Shown here piece by piece: positions 1 to 8,969 of a stretch of 62,006 bases of DNA. How positions within the stretch are numbered: position 1 is the stretch's first letter; every line of letters begins with the position of its first letter. The position numbers and the translations under genes were made by a program. Location of the stretch: positions 1-62,006 of the forward strand of contig CAJUTR010000016.1 of assembly GCA_910589665.1 (NCBI GenBank). The letters run 5' to 3'. The notes beneath the pieces were generated by a model. It did not search any database. It had not been told where the DNA came from and saw only the letters and a program-made list of their open reading frames with translations. The stretch comes from an uncultured Eubacterium sp. Lineage in GTDB: Bacteria; Bacillota; Clostridia; Lachnospirales; Lachnospiraceae.

Positions 1-60
1 TTAAAGCAGTTGGTTAGGCGGCAGGGAATTCACTTGTAAAGTTGTAAAGTGGTGTGCCAT
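1..60 (-). CDS. possible 19-residue peptide ORF at window edge
   Basis: A minus-strand ORF of 20 codons starts with ATG at 60 and ends with TAA exactly at the window edge. It is preceded by a good Shine-Dalgarno (AAAGGAG, six bases before ATG), and a TATAAT-like element lies about 55 bases further upstream on the same strand without a clear -35. The product (MAHHFTTLQ..., ending LPPNQLL) matches nothing I recognise. It could be a real small peptide, a leader, or the remnant of a longer gene. The ribosome binding site is the only reason to list it. Confidence 0.3.
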   Translation of the reverse strand: MAHHFTTLQVNSLPPNQLL

Positions 61-177
61 AACATACTCCTTTATCAACCCCGATTTGCAATATTGCATT
101 GTGTATCTAACATTATACTACAGTCAGCGTCATTTTTCCATCCAAATTTTTTGTTTTTCCATCAAATAGCAGACGAT

Positions 178-206
178 TTGACTTAATCGGTAGTTGCGGT
201 TATAAT
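178..206 (+). promoter_or_regulatory. sigma-A promoter of hprK
   Basis: TTGACT, a 17-base spacer and TATAAT. The -10 covers the ATG at 205, which rules out that upstream start for hprK and supports the ATG at 250. Confidence 0.85.
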
Positions 207-249
207 GATGGATAGAAATGTCGAGAATATGCAGGAGAGAGGTGAACGT

Positions 250-1167
250 ATGTATACAGTGGATTTGCGGGAGTGTATCGAAAAAATGAATTTGGAGTGT
301 GTCACGCCGGATGTCAATGTGGAGGAGATCAAGATCACGCAGTCGGATGTCAACCGTCCGGCGCTTCAGCTGGCGGGATTTTTTGACTATTTTGACCACC
401 ACCGGGTTCAGATCATCGGTCATGTGGAAAACACGTATATGGAAAAACAGGGGTTGGAGTACAGTGTGGAAATGATGGGCAGGATCATGTCTTATAAGGT
501 GCCCTGCATCATATTCTGCCGGGAGATCGAAGTGCCGGAGCAGTTTATCGAGTTGGCGGCCGAATACGGCGTGCCGATTCTGCGGACAAAGATGACGACA
601 TCCTCTTTTTCATCGGAACTGAACCGGTGGCTCAAAGTGGAACTGGCGCCAAGGATCAGCATTCATGGCGTGCTCGTGGATATTTATGGAGAAGGCGTGC
701 TGATCACGGGTGAGAGCGGGATTGGTAAAAGTGAGGTGGCGCTGGAACTGATCCACCGCGGGCATCGTCTTGTGTCGGATGATGTGGTCGAGATCAAGAA
801 GGTAAGCGATGAGACGCTGCTCGGTACGGCGCCGGATATCACAAGGCATTTTATCGAATTGCGGGGGATCGGCATCATAGACGCGAAGGCGCTGTTTGGT
901 GTGGAAAGTGTGAAAAATACGCAGCCGATCGATCTCGTGATCAAACTCGAGGAGTGGAACCGCGATCAGGAGTATGACCGGATGGGATTGGAAGAAAATT
1001 ACATTGAGTATTTGGGAAATAAGGTCGTCTGTCATTCCATTCCGATCCGTCCGGGAAGAAATGTGGCGATCATCTGTGAATCGGCGGCAGTTAATTTCCG
1101 TCAGAAAAAGATGGGTTATAATGCGGCGATGGAGCTTTATAACAGGGTGACGAGTAAACTCGGGTAA
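250..1167 (+). CDS. hprK: HPr kinase/phosphorylase
   Basis: Bifunctional enzyme that phosphorylates the regulatory serine of HPr and Crh and removes that phosphate, linking glycolytic state to carbon catabolite repression in Firmicutes. The 305-residue length is normal for the family. The P-loop GESGIGKS lies at residues 154-161, followed by the SDDVVEI segment and the ELRGIGIID signature that carries the phosphorylase function. The start was chosen because AGGAGAGGTG precedes ATG 250 and the promoter -10 overlaps the earlier ATG. It heads a run of same-strand genes that ends with a Crh-like HPr, its likely substrate. Confidence 0.97.
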   Translation: MYTVDLRECIEKMNLECVTPDVNVEEIKITQSDVNRPALQLAGFFDYFDHHRVQIIGHVENTYMEKQGLEYSVEMMGRIMSYKVPCIIFCREIEVPEQFIELAAEYGVPILRTKMTTSSFSSELNRWLKVELAPRISIHGVLVDIYGEGVLITGESGIGKSEVALELIHRGHRLVSDDVVEIKKVSDETLLGTAPDITRHFIELRGIGIIDAKALFGVESVKNTQPIDLVIKLEEWNRDQEYDRMGLEENYIEYLGNKVVCHSIPIRPGRNVAIICESAAVNFRQKKMGYNAAMELYNRVTSKLG

Positions 1168-1266
1168 TAGGTAATACAGGTTACAGGTGTGAAGGCAGGT
1201 TTCCCCGCAGGGGTGGAAGATTGCGGCGGGGGAGAAGAGATTGGGAAGGAAAGGTTGAGTACGGAG

Positions 1267-2187
1267 ATGGAAAAGTTTTATGTCGGAGCGGATATCGGTG
1301 GGACGACGATCAAATTTGGCATGTTTTCCCATACGGGGGAGCTGATGGAAAAGTGGGAGATCCCGTCGAGGGTAGAGAATGAAGGTGAATCCATACTTTC
1401 AGATGTGGCAGCTAGCATAGAAGAGAAGCGGGCCGAACGGGACGGAAACATAATGGGGATCGGGATCGGCGTACCCGGTCCGACCACGGATGACGGTGTC
1501 GTCTTGAAATGCCCGAATATACACTGGCAGGTCGTCGATGTGAGAAAAAGGCTTGTCGAACTGACCGGAGTGGGAAATGTAAGAGTCGGAAATGACGCCA
1601 ATGTCGCAGCGCTCGGAGAGATGTGGAAAGGGGGCGGGCGGGGATTTGACAGCATTGTCATGGTCACGCTCGGTACCGGAGTCGGCGGCGGGATCATCCT
1701 CGGCGGAAAGATACTGACCGGAGTGATGGGCGCAGGCGGGGAGATCGGTCATACGAAGGTTGCGTGGAATGAGACGGAAACGTGCGGATGCGGCGGGAAA
1801 GGATGTCTGGAGCAGTACGCTTCCGCGACGGGGATCGTGCGCATGGCAAAAAAAGAAATGCGGGCGGACTCCCGTCTTGCTGCGATTGCTGACATAACGG
1901 CGAAAGATGTTTTTGATGCGGCAAAGGAAGGGGATGCGTACGCATTACATATCGTTGATCAGTTTGGCATGTATCTGGGGACAGCGCTCGCGAACGTCGC
2001 CCATATTGTGGACCCGGAAGCGTTCGTGATCGGAGGCGGCGTTTCGAAGGCGGGGGATATAATCATAAAAAATGTAGAACCTTATTATAATGATAATGTG
2101 CTTTTCGCGCTGCGAGATAAGGAATTCCGCCTGGCGCAGCTCGGGAACGACGCCGGGATCTATGGCGCTGTGCGGATGGTACTCTGA
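1267..2187 (+). CDS. glcK: ROK-family glucokinase
   Basis: Phosphorylates glucose to glucose-6-phosphate with ATP in the cytoplasm. The protein opens with the ATP-binding DIGGTTIKFG motif, then shows GIGVPGP, NDANVAALGE and a glycine-rich TLGTGVGGG segment. The ROK zinc site is clear: GEIGH followed by CGCGGKGCLEQ. Length of 306 residues is typical. A GTG at 1189 would add 26 residues of poor, glycine-rich sequence; ATG 1267 puts MEKFYVGADIGG at the N-terminus and has GGAAAGG about 12 bases upstream. It lies between hprK and murB, and glucose phosphorylation fits the neighbouring regulatory kinase. Confidence 0.93.
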   Translation: MEKFYVGADIGGTTIKFGMFSHTGELMEKWEIPSRVENEGESILSDVAASIEEKRAERDGNIMGIGIGVPGPTTDDGVVLKCPNIHWQVVDVRKRLVELTGVGNVRVGNDANVAALGEMWKGGGRGFDSIVMVTLGTGVGGGIILGGKILTGVMGAGGEIGHTKVAWNETETCGCGGKGCLEQYASATGIVRMAKKEMRADSRLAAIADITAKDVFDAAKEGDAYALHIVDQFGMYLGTALANVAHIVDPEAFVIGGGVSKAGDIIIKNVEPYYNDNVLFALRDKEFRLAQLGNDAGIYGAVRMVL

Positions 2188-2310
2188 CAGACCGGAAAAG
2201 CTGTCAGGCAATGGCAGTTCTAGCAGCTTTAAATTTTTTGCAGCCGAATAAGTTTGTGTGCGCGCCATTACCCGTCGGGTGCAAAAGGCGTGCGAATATG
2301 GAGGGGAACG

Positions 2311-3171
2311 ATGCAGGTAAAGGAAATGGAGCCGCTGTGTGCGCATACGACGTTTCGCATCGGCGGGCCGGCAGCCTATTATCTGGTGCCGGAATGTGCG
2401 GAGGAAGTGCGCGAGGGGATCGCGTTTGCCAACGAACGGAAACTTCCTTTTGTTACGATTGGGAGAGGGAGCAATATCCTGTTTTCAGATAAAGGGTATG
2501 ACGGTGTTGTGATCGAGGTCGGCAGGGGAATGGAGCGTATCGAGGTGCTGGATGACGGAATGATCCGTGCGGACGCCGGAGCTGGAATCGGCGCGCTGGC
2601 GGCGGCGGCAGCCAGAGAGTCGCTTGGCGGTTTGGAATTTGCCAGCGGGATCCCGGGGACACTCGGCGGCGCGGTGACGATGAACGCGGGCGCCTACGGC
2701 GGGGAGATCAAGGACTGCATCGTGTCGGCGGCCGTGCTCGATGCCGATGGAGCGGTACAAAGGCTGAAGAAGGACCAGCTCGATCTCGGATACCGTTCCA
2801 GTGTGATCCAGAAGAAGGGATATATCGTACTGAATGCTGTGTTTCAGATGCAGGAGGGGGAAAAAGAAACGATCTTACAGCGGATGCGGGAAATGAACGA
2901 GAGCCGGCGCCAAAAGCAGCCGCTCGAGTATCCGAGTGCCGGCAGCACGTTTAAGAGGCCGGAGGGACATTTTGCCGGAAAACTCATTGAGGAAGCCGGA
3001 CTGCGGGGATACCGGATCGGGGACGCCCAGGTATCGGAAAAACACTGCGGCTTTGTCATAAACCGGGGGCATGCGACGGCAGCCCAGGTGTTGGAGCTGA
3101 TCGGGCACGTACAGGAAAAAGTGTTTCAGGTGTCAGGAATAAAACTGGAGCCGGAAGTTAAAATTATATGA
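2311..3171 (+). CDS. murB: UDP-N-acetylenolpyruvoylglucosamine reductase
   Basis: FAD enzyme that reduces UDP-GlcNAc-enolpyruvate to UDP-MurNAc, the second committed step of peptidoglycan precursor synthesis. Visible family motifs are GRGSNILFSD (FAD pyrophosphate loop), GIPGTLGGAVTMNAGAYGG, YRSSV, and the C-terminal PSAGSTFKRP with GYRIGDAQVS. The 286-residue length fits the shorter MurB type of Gram-positives. ATG 2311 is preceded by GGAGGGG at ideal spacing; an earlier in-frame ATG at 2254 would add 19 atypical residues. It is followed by rapZ after 10 bases, so the two are probably co-transcribed. Confidence 0.97.
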   Translation: MQVKEMEPLCAHTTFRIGGPAAYYLVPECAEEVREGIAFANERKLPFVTIGRGSNILFSDKGYDGVVIEVGRGMERIEVLDDGMIRADAGAGIGALAAAAARESLGGLEFASGIPGTLGGAVTMNAGAYGGEIKDCIVSAAVLDADGAVQRLKKDQLDLGYRSSVIQKKGYIVLNAVFQMQEGEKETILQRMREMNESRRQKQPLEYPSAGSTFKRPEGHFAGKLIEEAGLRGYRIGDAQVSEKHCGFVINRGHATAAQVLELIGHVQEKVFQVSGIKLEPEVKII

Positions 3172-3181
3172 GGAGAAAACG

Positions 3182-4075
3182 ATGCGTTTTGTAATTGTGA
3201 CAGGTATGAGTGGGGCCGGCCGTTCGTCGGCGATGCGTATTTTGGAAGATGACGGGTTCTTTTGTGTGGACAATCTTCCGGTTTCCCTTCTTCCGACGTT
3301 TATGCAGCTGACGGAAGATTCGAGGGAGCAGATCGAAAAAGTGGCGCTCGGCCTTGATATCCGCGTAGGAGAAGAGGCGCTGCGGGAAACCTCGAGTATC
3401 CTGCGTGAGTTGAAGCAGGGCGGTTACTCGTTTGAGATCTTATTTTTCGAGGCGAGTACCCGTGTTCTTGTCAAGCGGTATAAGGAGACGAGACGGCTGC
3501 ATCCGCTGGCAAAAGGCGGAAGGATCGATTCGGGGATCGAGGCGGAGAGGGAGCTTTTGATCGAACTAAAAAGCAGCGCGGATTATATCATTGATACGAG
3601 TACGCTTTTGATCCGTGAGTTGAAGCAGGAACTCGAGCGGATCTTCCTGAACGGGGAAGAGCATTGTAATTTTTACCTGACGATCGTTTCGTTCGGGTTT
3701 AAGTACGGGATCCCGACCGACGCGGACCTCGTCTTTGACGTGAGGTTTCTGCCAAATCCGTTTTATATCGATGAACTCAAAGTGCAGACAGGAAACGATG
3801 ACGATGTGTTCCAGTATGTGATGAAGTTCTCTCAGGCGAAGGAGTTTTTGGAAAAATTAAAAGAGATGCTCGATTTTTTGATCCCCAATTATATCATCGA
3901 GGGAAAAAACCAGCTCGTCATCGCGATCGGATGTACGGGTGGGAAGCACCGGTCTGTGACGCTGGCCAATGCCCTTTACAAAGAATTTGAAAATTCGGAA
4001 TACGGATGCAAGAAAGAGCATAGAGATATAGAGAAAGACAGGTTACGGAATTTATGTCATTTTCAGGAAAAGTAA
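3182..4075 (+). CDS. rapZ: RapZ/YvcJ family nucleotide-binding protein
   Basis: P-loop protein of the RapZ (YvcJ) family, 297 residues. The Walker A motif GMSGAGRS is near the N-terminus (residues 8-15) and the C-terminal domain carries the family's GCTGGKHRSV motif. In E. coli RapZ controls GlmS by presenting small RNAs to RNase E; in Firmicutes YvcJ is linked to competence and envelope metabolism and has GTPase activity. The end overlaps whiA by 22 bases, implying translational coupling. The yvcK/glmR gene that usually sits between these two in Bacillus is absent here. Confidence 0.95.
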   Translation: MRFVIVTGMSGAGRSSAMRILEDDGFFCVDNLPVSLLPTFMQLTEDSREQIEKVALGLDIRVGEEALRETSSILRELKQGGYSFEILFFEASTRVLVKRYKETRRLHPLAKGGRIDSGIEAERELLIELKSSADYIIDTSTLLIRELKQELERIFLNGEEHCNFYLTIVSFGFKYGIPTDADLVFDVRFLPNPFYIDELKVQTGNDDDVFQYVMKFSQAKEFLEKLKEMLDFLIPNYIIEGKNQLVIAIGCTGGKHRSVTLANALYKEFENSEYGCKKEHRDIEKDRLRNLCHFQEK

Positions 4076-4977
4076 AAGAGGAGTTAGGTGGACAGGTGAG
4101 CCGGGCAAGGCATTGTCAGATCGCGGAATTGGCGGCTTTGTTCAGCTGCTGCGGGAAAATGGTACCGGAAGGAGACGGAAAATTTTCTGCGAAATTTGTC
4201 ACAGAGAACTTGACAGTCGCCCGAAAATATTCTATCTTAGTTAAGAAAGCATTTCAGTATTCCATTGAAATGTCGGTCCGGGGGCATCAGTACATCCTCT
4301 ACATTCTGGATGAGGAAGATGCGCTCACATTTTCGAAAGCGTTGAAACTTGGAGAGGGGAAGACGCTTGTTCACGAACTGGTTGTCCAGAGAAGCTGTTG
4401 TAAACGGGTTTTCATCCGCGGACTTTTTCTGGCATGTGGTTCGGTGTCAGATCCGGCGCGGGGGTACCATCTGGAAATGGCGCTCGGGTCGATGGGGAAA
4501 GCAAGAGAGGTAATCCGGCTTTTACAGGCATTTGAAATAGAAGCCAAAATGGTGGAGAGAAAAAAAAATTATATTGTATATGTGAAAGAGGGGGCACGTA
4601 TTGTAGATCTGCTCAATGTTATGGGAGCGCATGTGGCGCTGATGGATTTTGAGAATGTCCGCATCCTGAAAGAGGTACGGAATTCAGTCAACCGTCAGGT
4701 AAACTGCGAGACGGCGAACATAAAAAAGACCGTTTCGGCCGCTGCCAGACAGATAGAAGATATACAGTACATCAGGGATACTTCCGGGTTTGGAACACTT
4801 CCTAAGGGCTTGGCAGAAATCGCAATCATTCGACTGGAACATGCGGAAGTATCATTAAAGGAACTGGGCGGGATGCTGGATCCGCCGATTGGGAAATCAG
4901 GTGTGAATCATCGACTTCGTAAATTGAGCGAGATTGCGCAGGAGATGAGGAACAGGGACGACCAATCGGATGAATGA
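4054..4977 (+). CDS. whiA: WhiA, DNA-binding regulator
   Basis: WhiA combines an N-terminal LAGLIDADG-homing-endonuclease-like fold with a C-terminal helix-turn-helix. In Firmicutes it affects cell division and chromosome segregation rather than sporulation septation as in Streptomyces. At 307 residues it has normal length, opens MSFSGKVKEEL, and ends with the family's LGGMLDPPIGKSGVNHRL HTH region. It starts within the end of rapZ. The rapZ-whiA-crh order matches the yvcJ-(yvcK)-yvcL-crh block of Bacillus, less yvcK. Confidence 0.95.
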   Translation: MSFSGKVKEELGGQVSRARHCQIAELAALFSCCGKMVPEGDGKFSAKFVTENLTVARKYSILVKKAFQYSIEMSVRGHQYILYILDEEDALTFSKALKLGEGKTLVHELVVQRSCCKRVFIRGLFLACGSVSDPARGYHLEMALGSMGKAREVIRLLQAFEIEAKMVERKKNYIVYVKEGARIVDLLNVMGAHVALMDFENVRILKEVRNSVNRQVNCETANIKKTVSAAARQIEDIQYIRDTSGFGTLPKGLAEIAIIRLEHAEVSLKELGGMLDPPIGKSGVNHRLRKLSEIAQEMRNRDDQSDE

Positions 4978-5064
4978 ACGGTTCGGAAGAAGTTTATACG
5001 CAAAAAAGCTACGAAAAAAGTTCGGTAAAACAGGGCGGAAAATTTCGTGCGAATGGAGGAAAAA

Positions 5065-5316
5065 ATGTTAGAAAAAAGTGTGGAAGTAAAAATACTTGAG
5101 AATGGTGCGCGATCAACTGCCAAGCTGGTGCAGATTGCCAATCAATATCGAAGTACAGTTAATATCAAACAGAATAGCAAGATCGTGAATGCGAAAAGTA
5201 TTATGGGGATGATGACGCTCGGTCTGGTTTCCGGTCAGAATATCGACGTGGAAGTGGACGGAGAAGATGAGAAAGACGCGATGAACGGTATTGAGATGTT
5301 CTTACTGGGCAGGTAA
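5065..5316 (+). CDS. crh: Crh-like HPr protein without the PTS histidine
   Basis: An 83-residue HPr-fold protein. The regulatory site is intact: KSIMGMMTLG, with Ser45 equivalent to Ser46 of HPr. The catalytic loop that in PTS HPr reads GIHARPAT here reads NGARSTA, so the phosphotransfer histidine is replaced by Gly14. This is the hallmark of Crh, which is phosphorylated only by HprK and acts as a CcpA cofactor but cannot carry PTS phosphate. Location after whiA is also where Bacillus keeps crh. ATG 5065 follows ATGGAGG with six-base spacing; upstream GTG and ATG codons are less well placed. HprK is encoded 4 kb upstream. Confidence 0.85.
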   Translation: MLEKSVEVKILENGARSTAKLVQIANQYRSTVNIKQNSKIVNAKSIMGMMTLGLVSGQNIDVEVDGEDEKDAMNGIEMFLLGR

Positions 5317-5320
5317 AAAA

Positions 5321-5347
5321 GTTTATATAAACTTGGTTTACATAAAC
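5321..5347. repeat. tandem 12-base palindromic boxes
   Basis: GTTTATATAAAC and GTTTACATAAAC stand side by side with three bases between them. The first is a perfect palindrome and the second differs by one base. They lie just after crh and before the hairpin that precedes dnaE; operator function is only a possibility. Confidence 0.4.
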
Positions 5348-5355
5348 CTGTTACA

Positions 5356-5403
5356 CGACAGCTACATGAAAGTTTCCATGTCGAAGCTTTTATGTAGCTG
5401 TCG
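5356..5403 (+). terminator. 17-bp hairpin between crh and dnaE
   Basis: CGACAGCTACAT with GAAAG pairs with its complement ending ATGTAGCTGTCG to give a 17-bp stem (one G-U) around a 14-base loop. There is no U-tract after it, so it could be a terminator, an attenuator or an mRNA-processing/stability element upstream of dnaE. Confidence 0.55.
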
Positions 5404-5432
5404 GTTTGAAAAGAAAGAAATGGGGAATCCAA

Positions 5433-8400
5433 ATGAATTTTACACACCTCCATGTACACAGTGAATACAGTCTGCTGGACGGTTCCAGTAAAATAAAAGA
5501 GCTCATAGCCCGCACGAAGGAACTGGGCATGGATAGTATAGCCCTAACGGACCACGGTGTGATGTATGGCGTCATTGATTTCTACCGCATGGCGAAAGAG
5601 GCGGGAATCCGTCCGATCATCGGCTGTGAAGTCTATGTCGCGCCCGGTTCCCGATTCGATAGGGAAAACAGCCAGGGCGAAGACCGCTATCATCATCTGG
5701 TGCTGCTGGCGGAAAATAACCGTGGGTATCAGAACCTCATGAAGATCGTATCAAAAGGATTTACCGAGGGATTTTATTATAAGCCCCGCGTAGATTATGA
5801 GGTATTGCGCCGGTACCACGAGGGGATCATTGCGCTCAGCGCGTGTCTGGCCGGAGCCGTGCCATCAAAGCTGTTGAAAGGACAGTATGACGATGCGAAG
5901 CAGGAAGCGCTGGAATTGCAGCAAATTTTCGGCGCGGGGAATTTCTTTTTGGAGTTGCAGGATCATGGACTGTCTCAGCAGGCGACGGTGAACCAGGGAC
6001 TACTCCGCATCCATGAGGATACTGGGATCGAACTGGTCGCCACAAACGATATCCATTACATATATGATACGGACGTGGAAGCCCACGATATCCTGCTCTG
6101 TATCCAGACCGGTAAAAAAGTCAGTGATGAAAACCGTATGCGGTACGAGGGCGGGCAGTATTTCCTGAAGTCGCCGGAACAGATGGCAGAATTGTTCCCT
6201 TATGCTGCTGAGGCGATCGAGAACACATATAAGATCGGGCAGAGGTGTCAGGTGGAAATTGAATTTGGTCATTATAAGTTGCCTCGGTTTGATGTGCCCG
6301 ATGGATATACGTCGGAACAATATTTGCGCAAACTGTGTTCCGATGGCTTGGAAAAGCGGTACCGGGATTCCGGTTATGAGCTGGACAAGCTGCGGGAGCG
6401 TTTGGAATATGAATTGGATACGATCGTCAACATGGGTTTTGTCGATTACTTTCTCATTGTATGGGATTTTATTAAATATGCGAAAGACCATGATATTCCG
6501 GTTGGGCCGGGGCGCGGTTCGGCGGCGGGGAGTATTGTGGCATACGTGTTGGAAATTACGGATATTATCGATCCGATCAAATACAACCTGCTGTTTGAGC
6601 GGTTCCTGAATCCGGAGCGAGTCACAATGCCGGATATTGATATTGATTTTTGCGTGGAAGGCCGACAGGATGTGATTGACTATGTGACCGATAAATATGG
6701 GGAAGATCGTGTCGTGCAGATCGTAACGTTTGGAACGATGGCCGCACGTATGGTCATACGGGACGTGGGGCGGGTGCTGGACATGCCGTATTCGCTTGTG
6801 GACAGTGTCGCAAAGGCGGTGCCGATGGAACTCGGTATCACGATCAGCAAAGCGCTCGACATGAATCCCGAACTGAAACAAATGTATGAGGGGGACGAGT
6901 CCATCCACAAGCTGATCGACATGTCGCTGCGTCTGGAAGGACTGCCAAGACACACATCGATCCATGCGGCGGGAGTGGTGATCAGTCCGGAGGAAGTGGA
7001 TAACTTCGTTCCGGTTTCCCGGGCAGCAGACGGGACGATCACGACGCAGTATACGATGGTCACGCTCGAGGAACTGGGACTTTTAAAAATGGATTTTCTC
7101 GGCCTCCGCAATCTCACAGTCATAAAAAATGCGGTGAATGCAGCGAAAGATGATTTGGATCTTGAGAAGATTGATTACGAGGACAGGCATGTTTACGAGA
7201 TGATCTCGGCAGGAAAAACGGAAGGTGTGTTCCAGTTGGAAAGTGCCGGTATGACGAGTTTTATGAAAGAGTTAAAGCCGGAAACGCTCGAAGATATCAT
7301 TGCGGGGATCGCGCTGTACCGCCCGGGGCCGATGGACTTTATCCCGAAATACATCGCGGGGAAGAACGATAAGAATCATGTCGTATACGATTGTCTGGAA
7401 CTAGAGCCGATCCTCTCTCCGACGTACGGCTGTATCGTGTATCAGGAACAGGTCATGCAGATCGTGCGGGATCTCGCCGGGTACAGTTACGGACGAAGCG
7501 ATCTCGTGCGCCGCGCCATGTCAAAGAAAAAAACGTCGGTCATGGAAAAGGAAAAAAATAATTTTATTTATGGAAATGAGGAAGAGGGAGTAGAGGGCTG
7601 TATCAACCGGGGGATCCCGGAACCCGTGGCTAGAAAAATATTTGAAGAAATGATGGATTTTGCCAAATACGCGTTTAATAAATCGCATGCGGCTGCGTAT
7701 GCGGTCGTCGCGTATCAGACAGCCTATTTAAAATATTATTATACGGAGGAATTTATGGCGGCGCTTCTGACTTCGGTGATGGATAATACGGGAAAGATCA
7801 CGGAATATTCCATGACGTGCCGGCAGATGGGGATTTCGATCCTCCCGCCGGATATCAACGAGGGAGAGGCGGCGTTTACGCCGACTGAGGGAGGGATCAA
7901 ATACGGGCTCGCCGCGATCAAAAGCGTGGGAAGGCCAGTGATCGAGGAGATCACGAAGGAACGGAAGGCGGGCGGCGGATTCCGTTCGCTGAAAGACCTC
8001 TGCTCGCGGATGAGTGGAAAATCGATCAATAAGCGGACGCTGGAGAGTTTTATCAAGGCGGGGGCGCTCGACTGCCTGGACGGTACGAGAAAGCAGAAGA
8101 TGAGTGCGTACGCCGGCATCCTGGACGGGATCAGCCAGGAGAAAAAAATGACTCTCACGGGGCAGTTATCCCTGCTTGATTTTGCCGCCGAGGACGAAAA
8201 GGAAGAACTGGAAGTAAAGCTGCCAGACGTGGGTGAATATGACAAGGAAATGATACTCGGTTTTGAAAAAGAAGTGCTCGGCGTATATATCAGCGGCCAC
8301 CCGCTGGAGGAATTTATTCCGGTGATGAAAAAAAATATTACGAGAACGACCGCGGACTTTGTCGTGGCGGAGGGGGAATCCACGCCTGCCGTTCGGGACA

Positions 8401-8915
8401 ATGAGAATGCCATCATCGGCGGGATGATCGTGGATAAGACAGTAAAAACGACGCGCACGAACAGCCTGATGGCATTTATCACGATGGAGGATCTCGTTGG
8501 CACGGTGGAGGTTATCGTGTTTCCAAAAGATTATGAAAAGTACCGCCGCGATTTGGAAGAGGACCGAAAGGTATTTATCCGGGGACGTGTGACGGTCGAA
8601 GAGGATAAACCGGCGAAGTTGATCTGTCAGAGTATGATCCCGTTTGACGATATTCCAAAACAGCTTTGGATCCAGTGCGGTAAAAAGGAAGAGTACCAGG
8701 AAAAAGAAGGAGCGCTGTTTGAAACGTTATCCGAATATGACGGGCATGATACGGTCATCATTTATCTGTCAGCGGAGCGGGCGAAAAAGCAGCTCCCAAA
8801 TAGCAGGATGACGCGGGTCTGTCCAGAACTGCTCAAACATCTCTATGATATGTTTGGAAGCGAAAATGTAAAAGTCGTTCAATCTAGTATTGAAAAAAAG
8901 TTACAAATGTCGTAA
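5433..8915 (+). CDS. dnaE: DNA polymerase III subunit alpha (DnaE)
   Basis: Replicative C-family DNA polymerase of 1,160 residues. The N-terminal PHP domain begins HLHVHSEYSLLDG and continues with TDHGVMYG. The polymerase core shows GPGRGSAAGS and the catalytic aspartates in PDIDIDF (residues 400-406). A helix-hairpin-helix region follows, and the OB-fold is visible near GGMIVDKTV...FITMEDLVGTVEV. Start ATG 5433 gives the canonical MNFTHLHVHSEY; a TTG 27 bases earlier falls just after the hairpin and adds a basic tail. In Clostridia this enzyme usually works beside PolC, which is not encoded here. Confidence 0.97.
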   Translation: MNFTHLHVHSEYSLLDGSSKIKELIARTKELGMDSIALTDHGVMYGVIDFYRMAKEAGIRPIIGCEVYVAPGSRFDRENSQGEDRYHHLVLLAENNRGYQNLMKIVSKGFTEGFYYKPRVDYEVLRRYHEGIIALSACLAGAVPSKLLKGQYDDAKQEALELQQIFGAGNFFLELQDHGLSQQATVNQGLLRIHEDTGIELVATNDIHYIYDTDVEAHDILLCIQTGKKVSDENRMRYEGGQYFLKSPEQMAELFPYAAEAIENTYKIGQRCQVEIEFGHYKLPRFDVPDGYTSEQYLRKLCSDGLEKRYRDSGYELDKLRERLEYELDTIVNMGFVDYFLIVWDFIKYAKDHDIPVGPGRGSAAGSIVAYVLEITDIIDPIKYNLLFERFLNPERVTMPDIDIDFCVEGRQDVIDYVTDKYGEDRVVQIVTFGTMAARMVIRDVGRVLDMPYSLVDSVAKAVPMELGITISKALDMNPELKQMYEGDESIHKLIDMSLRLEGLPRHTSIHAAGVVISPEEVDNFVPVSRAADGTITTQYTMVTLEELGLLKMDFLGLRNLTVIKNAVNAAKDDLDLEKIDYEDRHVYEMISAGKTEGVFQLESAGMTSFMKELKPETLEDIIAGIALYRPGPMDFIPKYIAGKNDKNHVVYDCLELEPILSPTYGCIVYQEQVMQIVRDLAGYSYGRSDLVRRAMSKKKTSVMEKEKNNFIYGNEEEGVEGCINRGIPEPVARKIFEEMMDFAKYAFNKSHAAAYAVVAYQTAYLKYYYTEEFMAALLTSVMDNTGKITEYSMTCRQMGISILPPDINEGEAAFTPTEGGIKYGLAAIKSVGRPVIEEITKERKAGGGFRSLKDLCSRMSGKSINKRTLESFIKAGALDCLDGTRKQKMSAYAGILDGISQEKKMTLTGQLSLLDFAAEDEKEELEVKLPDVGEYDKEMILGFEKEVLGVYISGHPLEEFIPVMKKNITRTTADFVVAEGESTPAVRDNENAIIGGMIVDKTVKTTRTNSLMAFITMEDLVGTVEVIVFPKDYEKYRRDLEEDRKVFIRGRVTVEEDKPAKLICQSMIPFDDIPKQLWIQCGKKEEYQEKEGALFETLSEYDGHDTVIIYLSAERAKKQLPNSRMTRVCPELLKHLYDMFGSENVKVVQSSIEKKLQMS

Positions 8916-8969
8916 AATAATGAATAGTAATGTGACACGAAAAGGTGCGCGCGAATGGAGGAAAGAAAG

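Noticed and set aside
610..1332. 240-codon minus-strand ORF over hprK
   Set aside because: It lies antisense to a certain gene, has no ribosome site, and its composition (His/Arg-rich) is that of a shadow frame.
6000..6965. 321-codon minus-strand ORF inside dnaE
   Set aside because: Antisense shadow of a conserved polymerase; no motifs and no start signal.
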